From positions 1 through 38,657 of the forward strand of contig CAIJYV010000037.1 of assembly GCA_903825035.1 (NCBI GenBank): DNA of 38,657 nucleotides, written 5' to 3'. Below the pieces are notes generated by a model. The model made no database searches and had not been told where the DNA came from. It was given only the letters and a program-made list of their open reading frames with translations. Of this stretch, positions 1-9,015 are shown piece after piece; the first letter of the stretch is position 1, and every line of letters starts with the position of its first letter. Both the position numbers and the translations under genes were made by a program. The DNA comes from an uncultured Actinomycetes bacterium. GTDB taxonomy: Bacteria; Actinomycetota; Acidimicrobiia; Acidimicrobiales; RAAP-2.

Positions 1-498
1 AGCGGCTTGTGCGATTGCGTTACCACCGAAGTCAACGGTCAGGTCCTTGCTAGCTACCTTGCTCGCGCTCGTCATAACGGCCTGGACCTGATTTTGCTTA
101 AGAGAGAAGCCACTCTTGGTGAAGTAAATAGTGGCGTAGGCAATGGTGCCGTCAGCACTGATCTGATGAGTGCCGGGGGTGAAGGGGGAAACGACTTGTC
201 CAATTAGTGGCTTGGCTCGCACCATGGTCAAGTTGGCTTCGATGGCCGCGCGATCTTGAGCGATGGTGGTTCCGTTGAGCGCGTGATACACGATGTGGTC
301 AATATCGCCACTGGTGCCCGGGAAGGCCTGGGTTAGGAGTGCGAGGCCACGGGTTGAGTCGCTGCCTGGTAGAGAGAACGAGTTGGAGTAGGCAGTGCCG
401 ACTGACTGTGAGGCGAAGTTGAAGCCGAGAAAGGCAACCACCCAGAGGGCAAGAACAATCCAACGACGGCGCACAGCAAAACGGGCAAGGGATTTCAC
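1..498 (-). CDS. MMPL/RND-family membrane transporter, N-terminal part (cut by window edge)
   Basis: Reading the minus strand from a GTG at 498 gives an open frame of 166 codons that runs off the window start. It begins with a basic stretch (KSLARFAVRRRW), then one hydrophobic helix at about residues 11-28 (IVLALWVVAFLGFNFA). A periplasmic-type domain follows, containing SLPGSDSTRGLALLTQAFP. This is the N-terminal layout of MMPL (MmpL) exporters, in which helix 1 is followed by a large extracytoplasmic porter domain. The family moves lipids or hydrophobic compounds across the membrane using the proton gradient. GTG was chosen because a GGAG ribosome binding site lies about 8 nt upstream and the frame opens directly on the basic/hydrophobic start. 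Substrate cannot be told from this fragment; the missing C-terminal part would be needed. It is divergent from guaB3. Confidence 0.82.
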   Translation of the reverse strand, partial: MKSLARFAVRRRWIVLALWVVAFLGFNFASQSVGTAYSNSFSLPGSDSTRGLALLTQAFPGTSGDIDHIVYHALNGTTIAQDRAAIEANLTMVRAKPLIGQVVSPFTPGTHQISADGTIAYATIYFTKSGFSLKQNQVQAVMTSASKVASKDLTVDFGGNAIAQAA

Positions 499-549
499 GG
501 GGACTCCAAGAGTTAGGGGGCAAATCCCAAAGGGGACCTACCCATTCTA
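499..549 (-). promoter_or_regulatory. Candidate promoter and leader of the MMPL gene
   Basis: On the minus strand a TAGAAT hexamer (549 down to 544) matches an actinobacterial -10 box. It predicts a start near 537 and a leader of about 39 nt that carries the GGAG site before the GTG at 498. The region 17 nt upstream of the -10 is not a recognisable -35. This part of the 499-645 gap otherwise holds only a G-rich run. Confidence 0.4.
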
Positions 550-587
550 CGGGGGGAGTAGTTGAATCCGATGAAAATCACAGGGTT

Positions 588-616
588 TTGACCCGATAGA
601 TTGGAAAGATTAATCC
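588..616 (+). promoter_or_regulatory. Candidate promoter for guaB3-guaA-pcrA
   Basis: TTGACC (588-593) and TAATCC (611-616) are separated by 17 nt, a sigma-70-like arrangement with a weak -10. It would give a short leader ending in the GGAGAGG ribosome binding site before the ATG at 646. Assigned by eye only. Confidence 0.3.
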
Positions 617-645
617 CCACTTTTTGGTGGCCCGGAGAGGAAAAA

Positions 646-1809
646 ATGGCCGAAGTAGAAATCGGAATCTTCAAGTCAGCGCGTCAGGCTTACGGTTTTG
701 ACGACATTGCGATTGTGCCCTCGCGGCGGACTCGTGACCCCGAAGATGTTGATATCTCTTGGCAAATTGACGCCTACAAATTCGAACTTCCGGTCTTAGG
801 TTCGGCGATGGACGGAGCGATCTCTCCTGCGACCGCAATCGAAATGGGCCGATTGGGCGGACTCGGCGTCCTTAATCTTGAAGGCCTGTGGACGCGCTAC
901 GAAGACCCAACCCCTCTCTTCGAAGAGATCATGGAGCTCGAAGATGACAAGGCTACGGTACGCATGCAGCAGATGTACCTTGAGCCCATCAAGCTCGAAC
1001 TCGTTGGCGAGCGCATTCGTCAAATGAAGGCTGCGGGCATTCGCACCTCGGCGGCTGTGACTCCCGCAAGGACCGAGTGGATGGCCAAGACCATTCTTGA
1101 TGCGGGCCTAGACATTCTCGTTATCCAAGGAACGGTTGTTTCCGCCGAGCACGTTTCGCAAAATACGGAACCTCTTAACTTGAAGAAGTTCATTCGTGAC
1201 TTCGAACTCCCCGTCATCGTTGGTGGAACCGCGAGCTACCAGGCTGCACTTCACCTGATGCGCACCGGCGCCGCCGGTGTGTTGGTTGGGGTTGGTCCGG
1301 GAAATGCCTGTACCTCACGAGCTGTTCTCGGCATTGGTGTACCTCAAGCCACCGCCATTGCGGACGTGGCGGGAGCTCGTATGCGCCACCTCGACGAGAC
1401 TGGTGTTTACGTTCACGTCATCGCCGACGGTGGAATGAGCAAGGGCGGCGACATCGCCAAGGCCATTGCCTGTGGCGCGGACGCGGTGATGATCGGCTCA
1501 CCCCTCACCAGTGCGGTCGAGGCCCCCGCCCACGGTTTTCACTGGGGCATGGCTACCTTCCACCCAACTCTTCCTCGCGGAACTCGTGTTCGCACCAAAA
1601 TTCGTGGAACTCTCGAAGAAGTGCTCGTGGGACCTGCTCACGAAAACGATGGTCGCTTGAATCTCTTCGGCGCCCTTCGCACCTCGATGGCTACTTGCGG
1701 CTACGAAACACTAAAAGAATTTCAAAAGGCCGAAATCATGTTGGCTCCATCACTTCAAACTGAGGGAAAACAGTTGCAACGCTCTCAGGGCGTAGGCATG
1801 GGCCATTGA
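646..1809 (+). CDS. guaB3: GuaB3-type IMP dehydrogenase family protein
   Basis: A 387-residue (beta/alpha)8-barrel protein of the IMPDH/GMP reductase superfamily, of the actinobacterial GuaB3 type. It opens with [23 protein letters not shown] and continues with [10 protein letters not shown]. The loop [11 protein letters not shown] carries the expected catalytic cysteine (C222). Phosphate-binding glycines follow in [28 protein letters not shown]. There is no CBS (Bateman) pair, which full-length IMPDH GuaB2 has, and the length fits GuaB3. An in-frame TTG at 601 would extend it, but ATG at 646 has a clear GGAGAGG site and matches family starts. Whether GuaB3 acts as IMPDH, as GMP reductase or otherwise differs between lineages, so the reaction is not assigned here. 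It overlaps guaA by 4 nt, implying a role in guanine nucleotide balance. Confidence 0.9.
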   Translation: MAEVEIGIFKSARQAYGFDDIAIVPSRRTRDPEDVDISWQIDAYKFELPVLGSAMDGAISPATAIEMGRLGGLGVLNLEGLWTRYEDPTPLFEEIMELEDDKATVRMQQMYLEPIKLELVGERIRQMKAAGIRTSAAVTPARTEWMAKTILDAGLDILVIQGTVVSAEHVSQNTEPLNLKKFIRDFELPVIVGGTASYQAALHLMRTGAAGVLVGVGPGNACTSRAVLGIGVPQATAIADVAGARMRHLDETGVYVHVIADGGMSKGGDIAKAIACGADAVMIGSPLTSAVEAPAHGFHWGMATFHPTLPRGTRVRTKIRGTLEEVLVGPAHENDGRLNLFGALRTSMATCGYETLKEFQKAEIMLAPSLQTEGKQLQRSQGVGMGH

Positions 1810-3347
1810 GCGACACCGTTCTCGTTGTTGATTTTGGAGCGCAGTACGCCCAGTTGATTGCTCGGCGAGTTCGCGAGGCGCACGTTTTCTCTGAAATCGT
1901 TCCACCCACCATCAGTGCCGAACAGGTTCGGGCGAAGAACCCCGGGGCAATCATCTTGTCCGGCGGTCCGAAGTCGGTCTACGAAACGCCGGCCCCCACC
2001 CTCGACCCCGCAATTTACGAGCTCGGTATCCCAATTCTTGGTATCTGTTACGGCGCCCAACTCATGGCCCAGCAACTGGGCGGCGAGGTCGCCAAGACCG
2101 GTGGCGCTGAATACGGGCGAACGGAGATAACCCGGACCGGCGACTCGGTTCTCTTTAACGGGTGGGAAAACGAAAAGAATTGCTGGATGAGTCACGGTGA
2201 CGCAATCACCAAGGCCCCAACGGGATTTCGCGTGAGCGCCTCCACTCCGGGTGCACCCATTGCGGTAATGGAATACCCGGAACGAAAACTATTTGCTGTT
2301 CAGTTTCATCCTGAGGTGGCTCATTCGGAGTTTGGGCAGCAACTTCTGGAGAACTTTCTCCACCTCCAAGCTGGACTGAGTGCTGAGTGGACCAACGAAT
2401 CAATTATTGATACCCAAGTGGCGATCATCCGAGAACGAGTTGGTGCCGAGCGCGTGCTCTGTGCGTTAAGTGGCGGGGTTGACTCGGCCGTGGCAGCGGC
2501 ACTCGTTACCAAGGCGGTCGGGACTCAGCTAACTTGCGTTTTTGTTGACACCGGACTGATGCGGCTAAATGAGGGCGAGCAGATTGAAGCAACCTTCACG
2601 AAGCAATTTGGTGTTGAACTTATTCACGTACAGGCTCAAGACCGCTTCTTCAATGCTTTGGCTGGCGTGACTGAACCAGAGTTCAAGCGAAAGATTATTG
2701 GCGAACTGTTTATTCGAATTTTTGAAGAGGTGGCCCGAGAGCTCACCGAGCACGGTGATGGGCCACGATTTTTGGTTCAAGGAACCTTGTACCCCGACGT
2801 CATCGAGTCGGGTGAGGGTCACGCCGCCAACATCAAGAGCCACCACAACGTTGGCGGACTTCCCGACGATCTTTCCTTTGAATTAATTGAACCGCTCCGT
2901 TCATTGTTTAAAGACGAAGTGCGGGCGGTAGGTTCGCAATTGGGACTACCCGACTCAATAATCTGGCGCCAACCATTCCCCGGTCCCGGACTTGGCGTGC
3001 GCATCATTGGCGAGGTAACCCCCGAGCGAGCGGAAATCTTGCGTAACGCCGATGCCGTGGTGGTCGACGAGATTAAAAAAGCCGGTTTGTATAGAGATCT
3101 GTGGCAAAGTTTTGCCGTGTTACCGGCCGTGCGTACGGTGGGGGTCATGGGAGATGGCCGCACATACGAGTATCCGATTGTTATTCGCGCCGTGACTAGT
3201 GACGACGCGATGACCGCCGACTGGGCTCGCTTGCCCTATGAACTTATTGAAACTATTGCGAATCGCCTGATTCGAGAGGTCGACGGGGTCAACCGAGTTG
3301 CCCTGGATGTCACCTCGAAACCACCAGGCACGATTGAGTGGGAATGA
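1806..3347 (+). CDS. guaA: GMP synthase (glutamine-hydrolysing)
   Basis: A 513-residue bifunctional GMP synthase that converts XMP, glutamine and ATP to GMP in the cytoplasm. The N-terminal class I glutamine amidotransferase has the nucleophile elbow [11 protein letters not shown] and the catalytic His/Glu in FHPEVAHS. The ATP pyrophosphatase domain has the PP-loop [15 protein letters not shown] near residue 220. The C-terminal dimerisation domain contains [15 protein letters not shown] and ends with [11 protein letters not shown]. It starts at TTG 1806, which overlaps the guaB3 stop (TTGA), so translation is probably coupled. Length is normal for the family. Confidence 0.97.
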   Translation: MSDTVLVVDFGAQYAQLIARRVREAHVFSEIVPPTISAEQVRAKNPGAIILSGGPKSVYETPAPTLDPAIYELGIPILGICYGAQLMAQQLGGEVAKTGGAEYGRTEITRTGDSVLFNGWENEKNCWMSHGDAITKAPTGFRVSASTPGAPIAVMEYPERKLFAVQFHPEVAHSEFGQQLLENFLHLQAGLSAEWTNESIIDTQVAIIRERVGAERVLCALSGGVDSAVAAALVTKAVGTQLTCVFVDTGLMRLNEGEQIEATFTKQFGVELIHVQAQDRFFNALAGVTEPEFKRKIIGELFIRIFEEVARELTEHGDGPRFLVQGTLYPDVIESGEGHAANIKSHHNVGGLPDDLSFELIEPLRSLFKDEVRAVGSQLGLPDSIIWRQPFPGPGLGVRIIGEVTPERAEILRNADAVVVDEIKKAGLYRDLWQSFAVLPAVRTVGVMGDGRTYEYPIVIRAVTSDDAMTADWARLPYELIETIANRLIREVDGVNRVALDVTSKPPGTIEWE

Positions 3348-5620
3348 GTCCTGCTTCATATTTCGATGACTCCCTGTGGGACAACGCACCACTTGGCTCA
3401 AAACTCGAGAGTGATCCACTTTCGTTGCTCGATGGTTTAACAGAGCCCCAGCGCCTCGCCGTTATTCAACGAGGCGGACCCCTCCTGGTCGTGGCTGGAG
3501 CTGGATCCGGCAAGACCCGAGTCCTAACTCGTCGAATTGCGCACCTACTCGCAACTGAGGACGCCCGTCCGCACGAAATCATGGCTATTACCTTTACCAA
3601 TAAGGCCGCCGATGAGATGCGCCGGCGGGTCGTGGACCTAGTGGGACCAGAAGCCAACCGCATGTGGGTCTCGACTTTCCACTCCGCTTGCTTACGTATG
3701 CTGCGCTCGCACGCGCATGTCTTGGGCTACGAGCGAAGCTTCACCATTTACGACGCGGGTGACGCCGAAACCGCCGTCGAGCGAATCATGAAAGAGATGA
3801 ACATCGACACGAAGCGCATTTCACCGCGCTCGGTTGCAGGCGCCATCTCGGGCGCGAAGAACGAAATGCTGAGCCCCGACGCGTACGCGGCTGGTGGCTA
3901 CGGCGATGACCCTCACCGCAAGCGAAACGCTCAGATCTATGGGGAGTACCAAAAGCGCCTGAAATTAGCCAACGCTATGGACTTTGACGATCTGCTCCTC
4001 AACGCGGTGGCGATGTTGCGCGCGGACCAATCGGTGCTGAGTTCTTACCAAGACCGTTTTAAGTATCTGCTGGTAGACGAGTTTCAGGACACCAATGGAG
4101 TGCAGAATGCTCTCGTGATGTTGCTGGCGGACCGTCACCGGAACCTTTGTGTAGTTGGTGATTCGGACCAGTCGATCTACCGATTCCGCGCCGCCGACGT
4201 GCGCAACATCCTGGAATTTGAAGAGCGATTCCCCGATGCTGACGTGGTGATGTTGGAGCAGAACTTCCGTTCGACCCAAACAATTCTCGATGCGGCGAAC
4301 GCGGTCATCGCAAAGAATGCGTCGCGGCACGCCAAGAACCTCTTTACCGATGGACTCGAAGGGGAGAAGATTCGCCTCTATCGTGCCGGAGATGAATACG
4401 ATGAGGGTCGATGGGTCGCTAGTGAGGTTCGACGTCTTCGAAATGAGCAGTCCCTGACCTGGGGTCAGATGGCAATCTTCTATCGAACCAACGCCCAGAG
4501 TCGTGTTTTGGAAGAAGAGATGCTCAGGGCCAACATCCCGTACAAGGTGATTTCGGGCATGCGCTTTTATGACCGCAAGGAAATCAAGAACGCCTTAGCC
4601 TACGCACGACTGATTGTGAATCCCCGTGACGAGGCATCAGCTCGGCGAGTGATTAACGAGCCCAAGCGTGGAATTGGTGATGGCGCCCAGGCCAAAATTG
4701 GTGCGTACGCGGCGGAGAATGGATTGTCCTTCGCCGAAGCGATTTCGTGGGCGAAAGAGGCGGGACTTACCGGAAAGGCTCTCACTGGAGCGCAAACTTT
4801 CGCGCTCATGATTCAAGACCTACGGCAACTGTCTCAAGAGGCGAGCCCGCGAGAGATGATTGACCACATTGTTCGAAATTCCGGCATGGGTGACGCCCTG
4901 AAGGCGGAGAACTCCGATGAAGCCACCTCGAGATTAGAAAACCTCGGTGAATTAGCCTCCGCGGCGGCCCAATACGAAACCCTGATGGACTTCGTAGAGC
5001 GGATGGCTCTGGTGGCCGAGTCCGATCATTTGGATTCAGAGATGGGGGCAGTTTCATTGATGACCATGCACGTCGCGAAGGGACTCGAGTTTCCCGCGGT
5101 CATTATCACCGGACTCGAGGAGTCGATCTTCCCCCACCAACGAGCTCTCTCAGATGACGCGGAACTAGAAGAGGAACGGCGACTGTGTTATGTCGGCATT
5201 ACTCGGGCTATGGAACACCTCTCTTTGACGCACGCCTGGAGCCGAACCCGGTGGGGTCAGCACATGGATGGGATTCCGAGCCGATTTTTGCAGGAGATTC
5301 CGTCGGAACTGTTGAACGACATTTCAATTACTGCCCCGATGCGGCGCTCAACCTTTAGATCGGAAGACGGGTTCATTGGTCGTGGCAGCGACTTCACCTC
5401 CGGCCGCGCCTTTGGCGCCGGTACGGCACCACCCGCACGTTCCACCGGTGCCGAAAAATTGGATCTATCGATTGGTGAAGAGGTCATTCATGATCGATAT
5501 GGACGCGGAACGGTTGTGTCAGTTGACGGCAATGGTGGACACGCTCGAGCAACGGTTGACTTCATCGAGCATGGTCGCAAACAATTGGTTTTAGCCATGA
5601 CACCGTTGCGACGCGCATAA
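3344..5620 (+). CDS. pcrA: ATP-dependent DNA helicase, UvrD/PcrA family
   Basis: A superfamily 1A 3'-5' DNA helicase of 758 residues, used in nucleotide excision repair, clearing of replication conflicts and recombination control. Visible motifs are the Q-motif LTEPQRLAV, Walker A GAGSGKT (about residues 52-58), Walker B DEFQDTN near 246, motif [14 protein letters not shown], motif IV QNFRST, and [14 protein letters not shown] plus YVGITRA near the end. The C-terminal tail [19 protein letters not shown] is the Tudor-like RNA-polymerase-binding region seen in PcrA. ATG 3344 is preferred over GTG 3338 because it forms an ATGA overlap with the guaA stop. Proximity to guaA and sucCD fits actinobacterial synteny known to me. 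Confidence 0.95.
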   Translation: MSPASYFDDSLWDNAPLGSKLESDPLSLLDGLTEPQRLAVIQRGGPLLVVAGAGSGKTRVLTRRIAHLLATEDARPHEIMAITFTNKAADEMRRRVVDLVGPEANRMWVSTFHSACLRMLRSHAHVLGYERSFTIYDAGDAETAVERIMKEMNIDTKRISPRSVAGAISGAKNEMLSPDAYAAGGYGDDPHRKRNAQIYGEYQKRLKLANAMDFDDLLLNAVAMLRADQSVLSSYQDRFKYLLVDEFQDTNGVQNALVMLLADRHRNLCVVGDSDQSIYRFRAADVRNILEFEERFPDADVVMLEQNFRSTQTILDAANAVIAKNASRHAKNLFTDGLEGEKIRLYRAGDEYDEGRWVASEVRRLRNEQSLTWGQMAIFYRTNAQSRVLEEEMLRANIPYKVISGMRFYDRKEIKNALAYARLIVNPRDEASARRVINEPKRGIGDGAQAKIGAYAAENGLSFAEAISWAKEAGLTGKALTGAQTFALMIQDLRQLSQEASPREMIDHIVRNSGMGDALKAENSDEATSRLENLGELASAAAQYETLMDFVERMALVAESDHLDSEMGAVSLMTMHVAKGLEFPAVIITGLEESIFPHQRALSDDAELEEERRLCYVGITRAMEHLSLTHAWSRTRWGQHMDGIPSRFLQEIPSELLNDISITAPMRRSTFRSEDGFIGRGSDFTSGRAFGAGTAPPARSTGAEKLDLSIGEEVIHDRYGRGTVVSVDGNGGHARATVDFIEHGRKQLVLAMTPLRRA

Positions 5621-5658
5621 GAATTTCATAACTCTGTTATTTATCGGGCAACTCGATG

Positions 5659-5687
5659 TTCGGACCGTTTGTCTGAAGTGGCAGAAT
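5659..5687 (+). promoter_or_regulatory. Candidate promoter of the phosphodiester-glycosidase-like gene; pcrA end region
   Basis: TTCGGA (5659-5664) and CAGAAT (5682-5687) are separated by 17 nt. The second hexamer ends 8 nt before the ATG at 5696, and there is no good ribosome binding site, so the transcript may be leaderless. Just upstream, a small hairpin (ATAAC-TCT-GTTAT, 5628-5640) lies 7 nt after the pcrA stop. It is too weak to call a terminator with confidence. Confidence 0.35.
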
Positions 5688-5695
5688 AGAGAGTC

Positions 5696-6907
5696 ATGGA
5701 ATCGCGCCGCCCCGTCTATCGTCCACCGGCTCCACCCGCGGCACGACGCCACCGAAAGTCGGTGTACATTCGACGCCGCGTCATCGTTGGAATAGTTCTA
5801 GCCTTCTTCCTCTTCGTTATCTATCTGGGTATTTCGTTAGGCTTTGCCCTCAGCAATCAAGGCCTCGGCGCCTCCTACAGTGCCAGAGCGGCCGAATGGG
5901 GTCGTACCAATGGCATGGGCTGGGCCGTGACCTGGGTCGAAACCGAGTGGTACAAATTGAATCCTGCGCCCAAGGGTGGAAAGCCCCAGTCCGGTGCCTT
6001 TAAGACCAACCCCGACCGAATCAAGATCCCTAAGGGTGTTGTTCACACGCCTTGGCCGAAGAGAATGGTATCTCCGGTGGGGAGCTGGCTACCGGGAGAG
6101 GGTGTGTGGCAGCCCGTCGGACGCCTCACCGCCAAGGGCGTTCCGGCCGTTCTCGTTACCCACGTTCGAGTTGACAAGGTTCACACGAGTCAGGTGGCGG
6201 GGATTGCGTGGATGGACTCGACCCTGCTGAAAGCGCAGCTCTATTCGGGCTCATTTATTCCTGGCCCACTGCCGGGTGGCAAGAAGTACCAATTCTCGGC
6301 GCCAGTCACCCCCGCTAACTCGAAGACTATGGTGGCTGCCTTCAACGCCGGATTCCGAATTCAGGATGCGAATGGTGGTTACTACACCCAAGGCGTTACC
6401 GTTAAGCCTTTGCGCAAGGGTGCTGCGTCAATCGTTGTGTATCGAGATGGCGTCATGACGGTTGCTAAGTGGGGACGAGATGCCTTTATGACCAATCAAG
6501 TGGTCTCCGTTCGCCAGAACTTGGATTTAATTGTTGATCACTCCAAGGCCGTACCAGGGCTGGACTCCACGAATTCACTCAAGTGGGGCAAGGTGCTGGG
6601 CGGCTCGTTCAACGTGTGGCGCTCGGGATTTGGCGTTACCAAGACCGGCGCCTACGTGTACGTGGGTGGTCCTGCACTTTCCATTAGCTCGCTCGCTAAC
6701 TTGCTGGTTCTCGCCGGTGCGGTTCGCGGTATGGAACTAGACATCAATACCGACTGGGTGCAATACGCCTATTACCAGGGGGCAGCGGGCAAGGCGATTA
6801 ATGGCGGTAACGGAACGAACCTGTTGTCACAGATGTCGTACTCCCCATCACGGTTTTTCTCAACGTGGATGAATCGTGACTTCTACGTAATGCAACTAGT
6901 TAAGTAG
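5696..6907 (+). CDS. Membrane-anchored phosphodiester glycosidase (NAGPA/DUF2233)-like protein
   Basis: A 403-residue protein. A basic, Pro-rich cytoplasmic N-terminus (residues 1-30) is followed by one hydrophobic helix (about 30-53: VIVGIVLAFFLFVIYLGISLGF). The remainder is an extracytoplasmic domain. The C-terminal 230 residues resemble the phosphodiester alpha-GlcNAcase-like fold, with signature patches FNAGFRIQDANGGYYTQG, VSVRQNLDLIVD and GMELDINTDWVQYAYY. Members hydrolyse phosphodiester-linked sugars in cell-wall or glycan contexts, but the substrate here is unknown. It converges tail-to-tail with the dpr operon (stop 6907 against stop 6908), which makes a cell-envelope role plausible. 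Family assignment is from pattern memory, and the precise activity is inference. Confidence 0.72.
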   Translation: MESRRPVYRPPAPPAARRHRKSVYIRRRVIVGIVLAFFLFVIYLGISLGFALSNQGLGASYSARAAEWGRTNGMGWAVTWVETEWYKLNPAPKGGKPQSGAFKTNPDRIKIPKGVVHTPWPKRMVSPVGSWLPGEGVWQPVGRLTAKGVPAVLVTHVRVDKVHTSQVAGIAWMDSTLLKAQLYSGSFIPGPLPGGKKYQFSAPVTPANSKTMVAAFNAGFRIQDANGGYYTQGVTVKPLRKGAASIVVYRDGVMTVAKWGRDAFMTNQVVSVRQNLDLIVDHSKAVPGLDSTNSLKWGKVLGGSFNVWRSGFGVTKTGAYVYVGGPALSISSLANLLVLAGAVRGMELDINTDWVQYAYYQGAAGKAINGGNGTNLLSQMSYSPSRFFSTWMNRDFYVMQLVK

Positions 6908-7678
6908 TTACTGACGGTCCATCACTAGGCGCCACAGACTGGTGGGCAGGTGGCGCAGAACAAAGAATACGTAACGAAGAATCGGCGGCGACCAAATAAC
7001 TGTTGAGTCGTTCGCAATTCCACGCATTACGTAATTAGCCACCTCGTTCGGGCCGGTGGTGAAGGGGGCCTCTTTCAGCCCGGCGATCATCTTGGTGCGG
7101 ACGTAACCGGGGCGAAGAATCTGAATCTTTACGCCGGTTCCTTCAAGACCTTGGCTGTATCCAATGGCGAATCGGTCTAAACCTGCTTTCGCGGCACCAT
7201 AGTTGTACATGGTGCGACGAACGCGCACTGAGGCGACTGAACTGATTAACAAGATTCGTCCGTGACCTTGTGCAACCATCAGTTTGCGCAATTGCGCCAA
7301 GGCAGTTACGGGCCAGGTGTAGTTAACCGTAGCCATACGTAAGGTCGCCTCGGGGTCATCCTCATCTTCGGTCTGCTTGCCGAGAAGACCAACGGCGATG
7401 ATCACCAAGTCCACTGGCTCGCCAGCGGCGGCAAAGGCGGCATCAACAGCGGCGGCGGCGTTCTGGGGCTCTTCGGCGTCAAAGAGAACGGTAGAAACAG
7501 TGGTGGCGCCGTAATCCTTTGCCTCGTCTCCGGCCGCGTCGAGGGCCTTCTGGTTGCGACCGGCGAGAATTACCTTGGAGGTGCGAGCAGCGCAGAGTTT
7601 GCGGGTAATGGCCCGGGCAATGTCTGAGCTACCGCCGAAGACGACGACGTTCTGGGGTTGTCCGAATGCGTTTTCCAT
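6908..7678 (-). CDS. dprE2: Decaprenylphosphoryl-2-keto-ribose reductase (SDR)
   Basis: A 256-residue short-chain dehydrogenase/reductase. It has the nucleotide-binding motif GGSSDIARAI near residue 15, the catalytic Ser in LLISSVAS, and the Tyr-Lys pair in YNYGAAKAG. The C-terminal tail (LRYVFFVLRHLPTSLWRLVM) is hydrophobic and likely membrane-associating, as in mycobacterial DprE2 (about 254 residues). It should reduce decaprenylphosphoryl-2-keto-arabinose to decaprenylphosphoryl-arabinose using NAD(P)H, completing the epimerisation begun by DprE1. Last gene of the ubiA-dprE1-dprE2 operon, starting 2 nt after the dprE1 stop. The assignment rests largely on this context, because SDR proteins are common. 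Confidence 0.88.
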   Translation of the reverse strand: MENAFGQPQNVVVFGGSSDIARAITRKLCAARTSKVILAGRNQKALDAAGDEAKDYGATTVSTVLFDAEEPQNAAAAVDAAFAAAGEPVDLVIIAVGLLGKQTEDEDDPEATLRMATVNYTWPVTALAQLRKLMVAQGHGRILLISSVASVRVRRTMYNYGAAKAGLDRFAIGYSQGLEGTGVKIQILRPGYVRTKMIAGLKEAPFTTGPNEVANYVMRGIANDSTVIWSPPILRYVFFVLRHLPTSLWRLVMDRQ

Positions 7679-7680
7679 AT

Positions 7681-9015
7681 TTATTCTCCTACTAGGCGAA
7701 GTCGACGGGCGAGGTCGCTCGTGAGTTTGTGTTCTGGGTCAATGCGATCTTTCAATTTGCGGAACTCAGCGAGCCGTGGGTACATGACCTGGGCCTTTTC
7801 AGGGCTTAGGCGTGAATCCTTGGCGAAATACAAACGCCCGCCTGCGGCCACGACCATCTCATCGAGTTCATCGAGAACGCCAGGCAAACGAGGCGATCCA
7901 ATCGGGAGATCAAGGGCCAAGGTCCACCCAGGTATCGGGAAGGAGAGTGGCGAAGCGTTCCCATCGCCAAAGCGCTTAAGAACAGCGAGGAAGCTGGCTA
8001 CTCCAGATTCAGATAAGCGCTTAATTACGTCAACCACGGTATCGGAGTGGGCGTCGCTAACGGCAAATTGATATTGCAAGAATCCACGCTTGCCGTACAT
8101 GCGGTTCCAGTTACTGACGCCATCGAGGGGGTGGAAGAAGGTGGAGAGCGATTGCACTTCCTTCTCACGGTGTTGCGGAGCGTAACGGAACCACGCTTCG
8201 TTGAAGAGCCGGACACTCGCTCGGTTTAACAATCCACTGGGTGGCATGAAGGGCACCGAGAGTTTTGGTGGTTGAGGACCAATAAGAGTCGGCTTCTCAA
8301 CCTGGTCGACAGTGGCGTGGTCACCCCGAGTCAAGATGGCACGTCCCATATTCTTGCCCTTGGTCATGCAGTCCACCCATGCGACGGAGTAGCGATAGTT
8401 GTCGTCACCTTCGAGCATCGCAGTCATAACGGCCTCGAGGTTCGAATACCGATCGGTGTCTACGAGTACCGAGTCGGTAGCAATAGGAGTCATCTGAATT
8501 GTGGCCTCGGTGATAACTCCGGTAAGCCCCATGGCGCCTACTGTTCCCCAAAACAATTCGGGATTCTTTGAGGGAGAAATGGTGTGTGCGCCAGTGGGGG
8601 TGACTAGGCGCATGGAAAGGACGTGGTTAGCGAACGATCCATCAACGTGGTGATTCTTGCCGTGAACGTCGGCGGCAATTGCGCCCCCAATGGTCACCTG
8701 GCGAGTACCGGGCGTCACGGGGACAAACCAGCCCAGCGGAGTCGAGAGTTGGAGTAACTCATCAATGGAGGCACCGGCACCGACGGTAACGACTCCCGTT
8801 TCACTGATCCGACCGATGTCGCACAGCCCGCGGTTGTTAAGTACTACGCCACCACTTACTTGTGCGGGGTCTCCGTAACTGCGTCCCAACCCGCGAGCGA
8901 TTGTGCGAGTTGCCTTGTTCATCTCATCGATCACGTGGGCCTCATCGTGCACGACGTGGACTTCGCAGTTACCGGGGGCGGTTAGCCCCCAACCGTAGAG
9001 CAGTTCGCGGGTCAT
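7681..9015 (-). CDS. dprE1: Decaprenylphosphoryl-beta-D-ribose 2'-oxidase
   Basis: A 444-residue FAD-dependent oxidase of the DprE1 family that oxidises decaprenylphosphoryl-ribose to the 2-keto intermediate. The FAD-binding domain shows GLGRSYGDPAQ, VTPGTRQVTIGGAIAADVHGKNHH and GAMGLTGVI. The substrate domain carries the conserved active-site lysine in YFAKDSR. ATG 9015 is preferred over the upstream in-frame GTG 9048, because it makes an ATGA overlap with the ubiA stop and gives a natural start (MTRELLYGWG). The position equivalent to Mycobacterium tuberculosis Cys387 (motif GWNICVDFPI as I recall it) is alanine here (GWTLALDLPI, A367, codon 7915-7917). Length is close to the mycobacterial 461 residues. 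Confidence 0.93.
   Translation of the reverse strand: MTRELLYGWGLTAPGNCEVHVVHDEAHVIDEMNKATRTIARGLGRSYGDPAQVSGGVVLNNRGLCDIGRISETGVVTVGAGASIDELLQLSTPLGWFVPVTPGTRQVTIGGAIAADVHGKNHHVDGSFANHVLSMRLVTPTGAHTISPSKNPELFWGTVGAMGLTGVITEATIQMTPIATDSVLVDTDRYSNLEAVMTAMLEGDDNYRYSVAWVDCMTKGKNMGRAILTRGDHATVDQVEKPTLIGPQPPKLSVPFMPPSGLLNRASVRLFNEAWFRYAPQHREKEVQSLSTFFHPLDGVSNWNRMYGKRGFLQYQFAVSDAHSDTVVDVIKRLSESGVASFLAVLKRFGDGNASPLSFPIPGWTLALDLPIGSPRLPGVLDELDEMVVAAGGRLYFAKDSRLSPEKAQVMYPRLAEFRKLKDRIDPEHKLTSDLARRLRLVGE

Noticed and set aside
499-645. Possible small RNA or riboswitch ahead of guaB3
   Set aside because: Only a short GGGT/ACCC stem is visible, with no purine-riboswitch-like structure; ordinary divergent promoters explain the gap.
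1785-2195. 136-codon minus-strand frame inside guaA
   Set aside because: A shadow of guaA; no family features, and guaA is complete and in frame on the plus strand.
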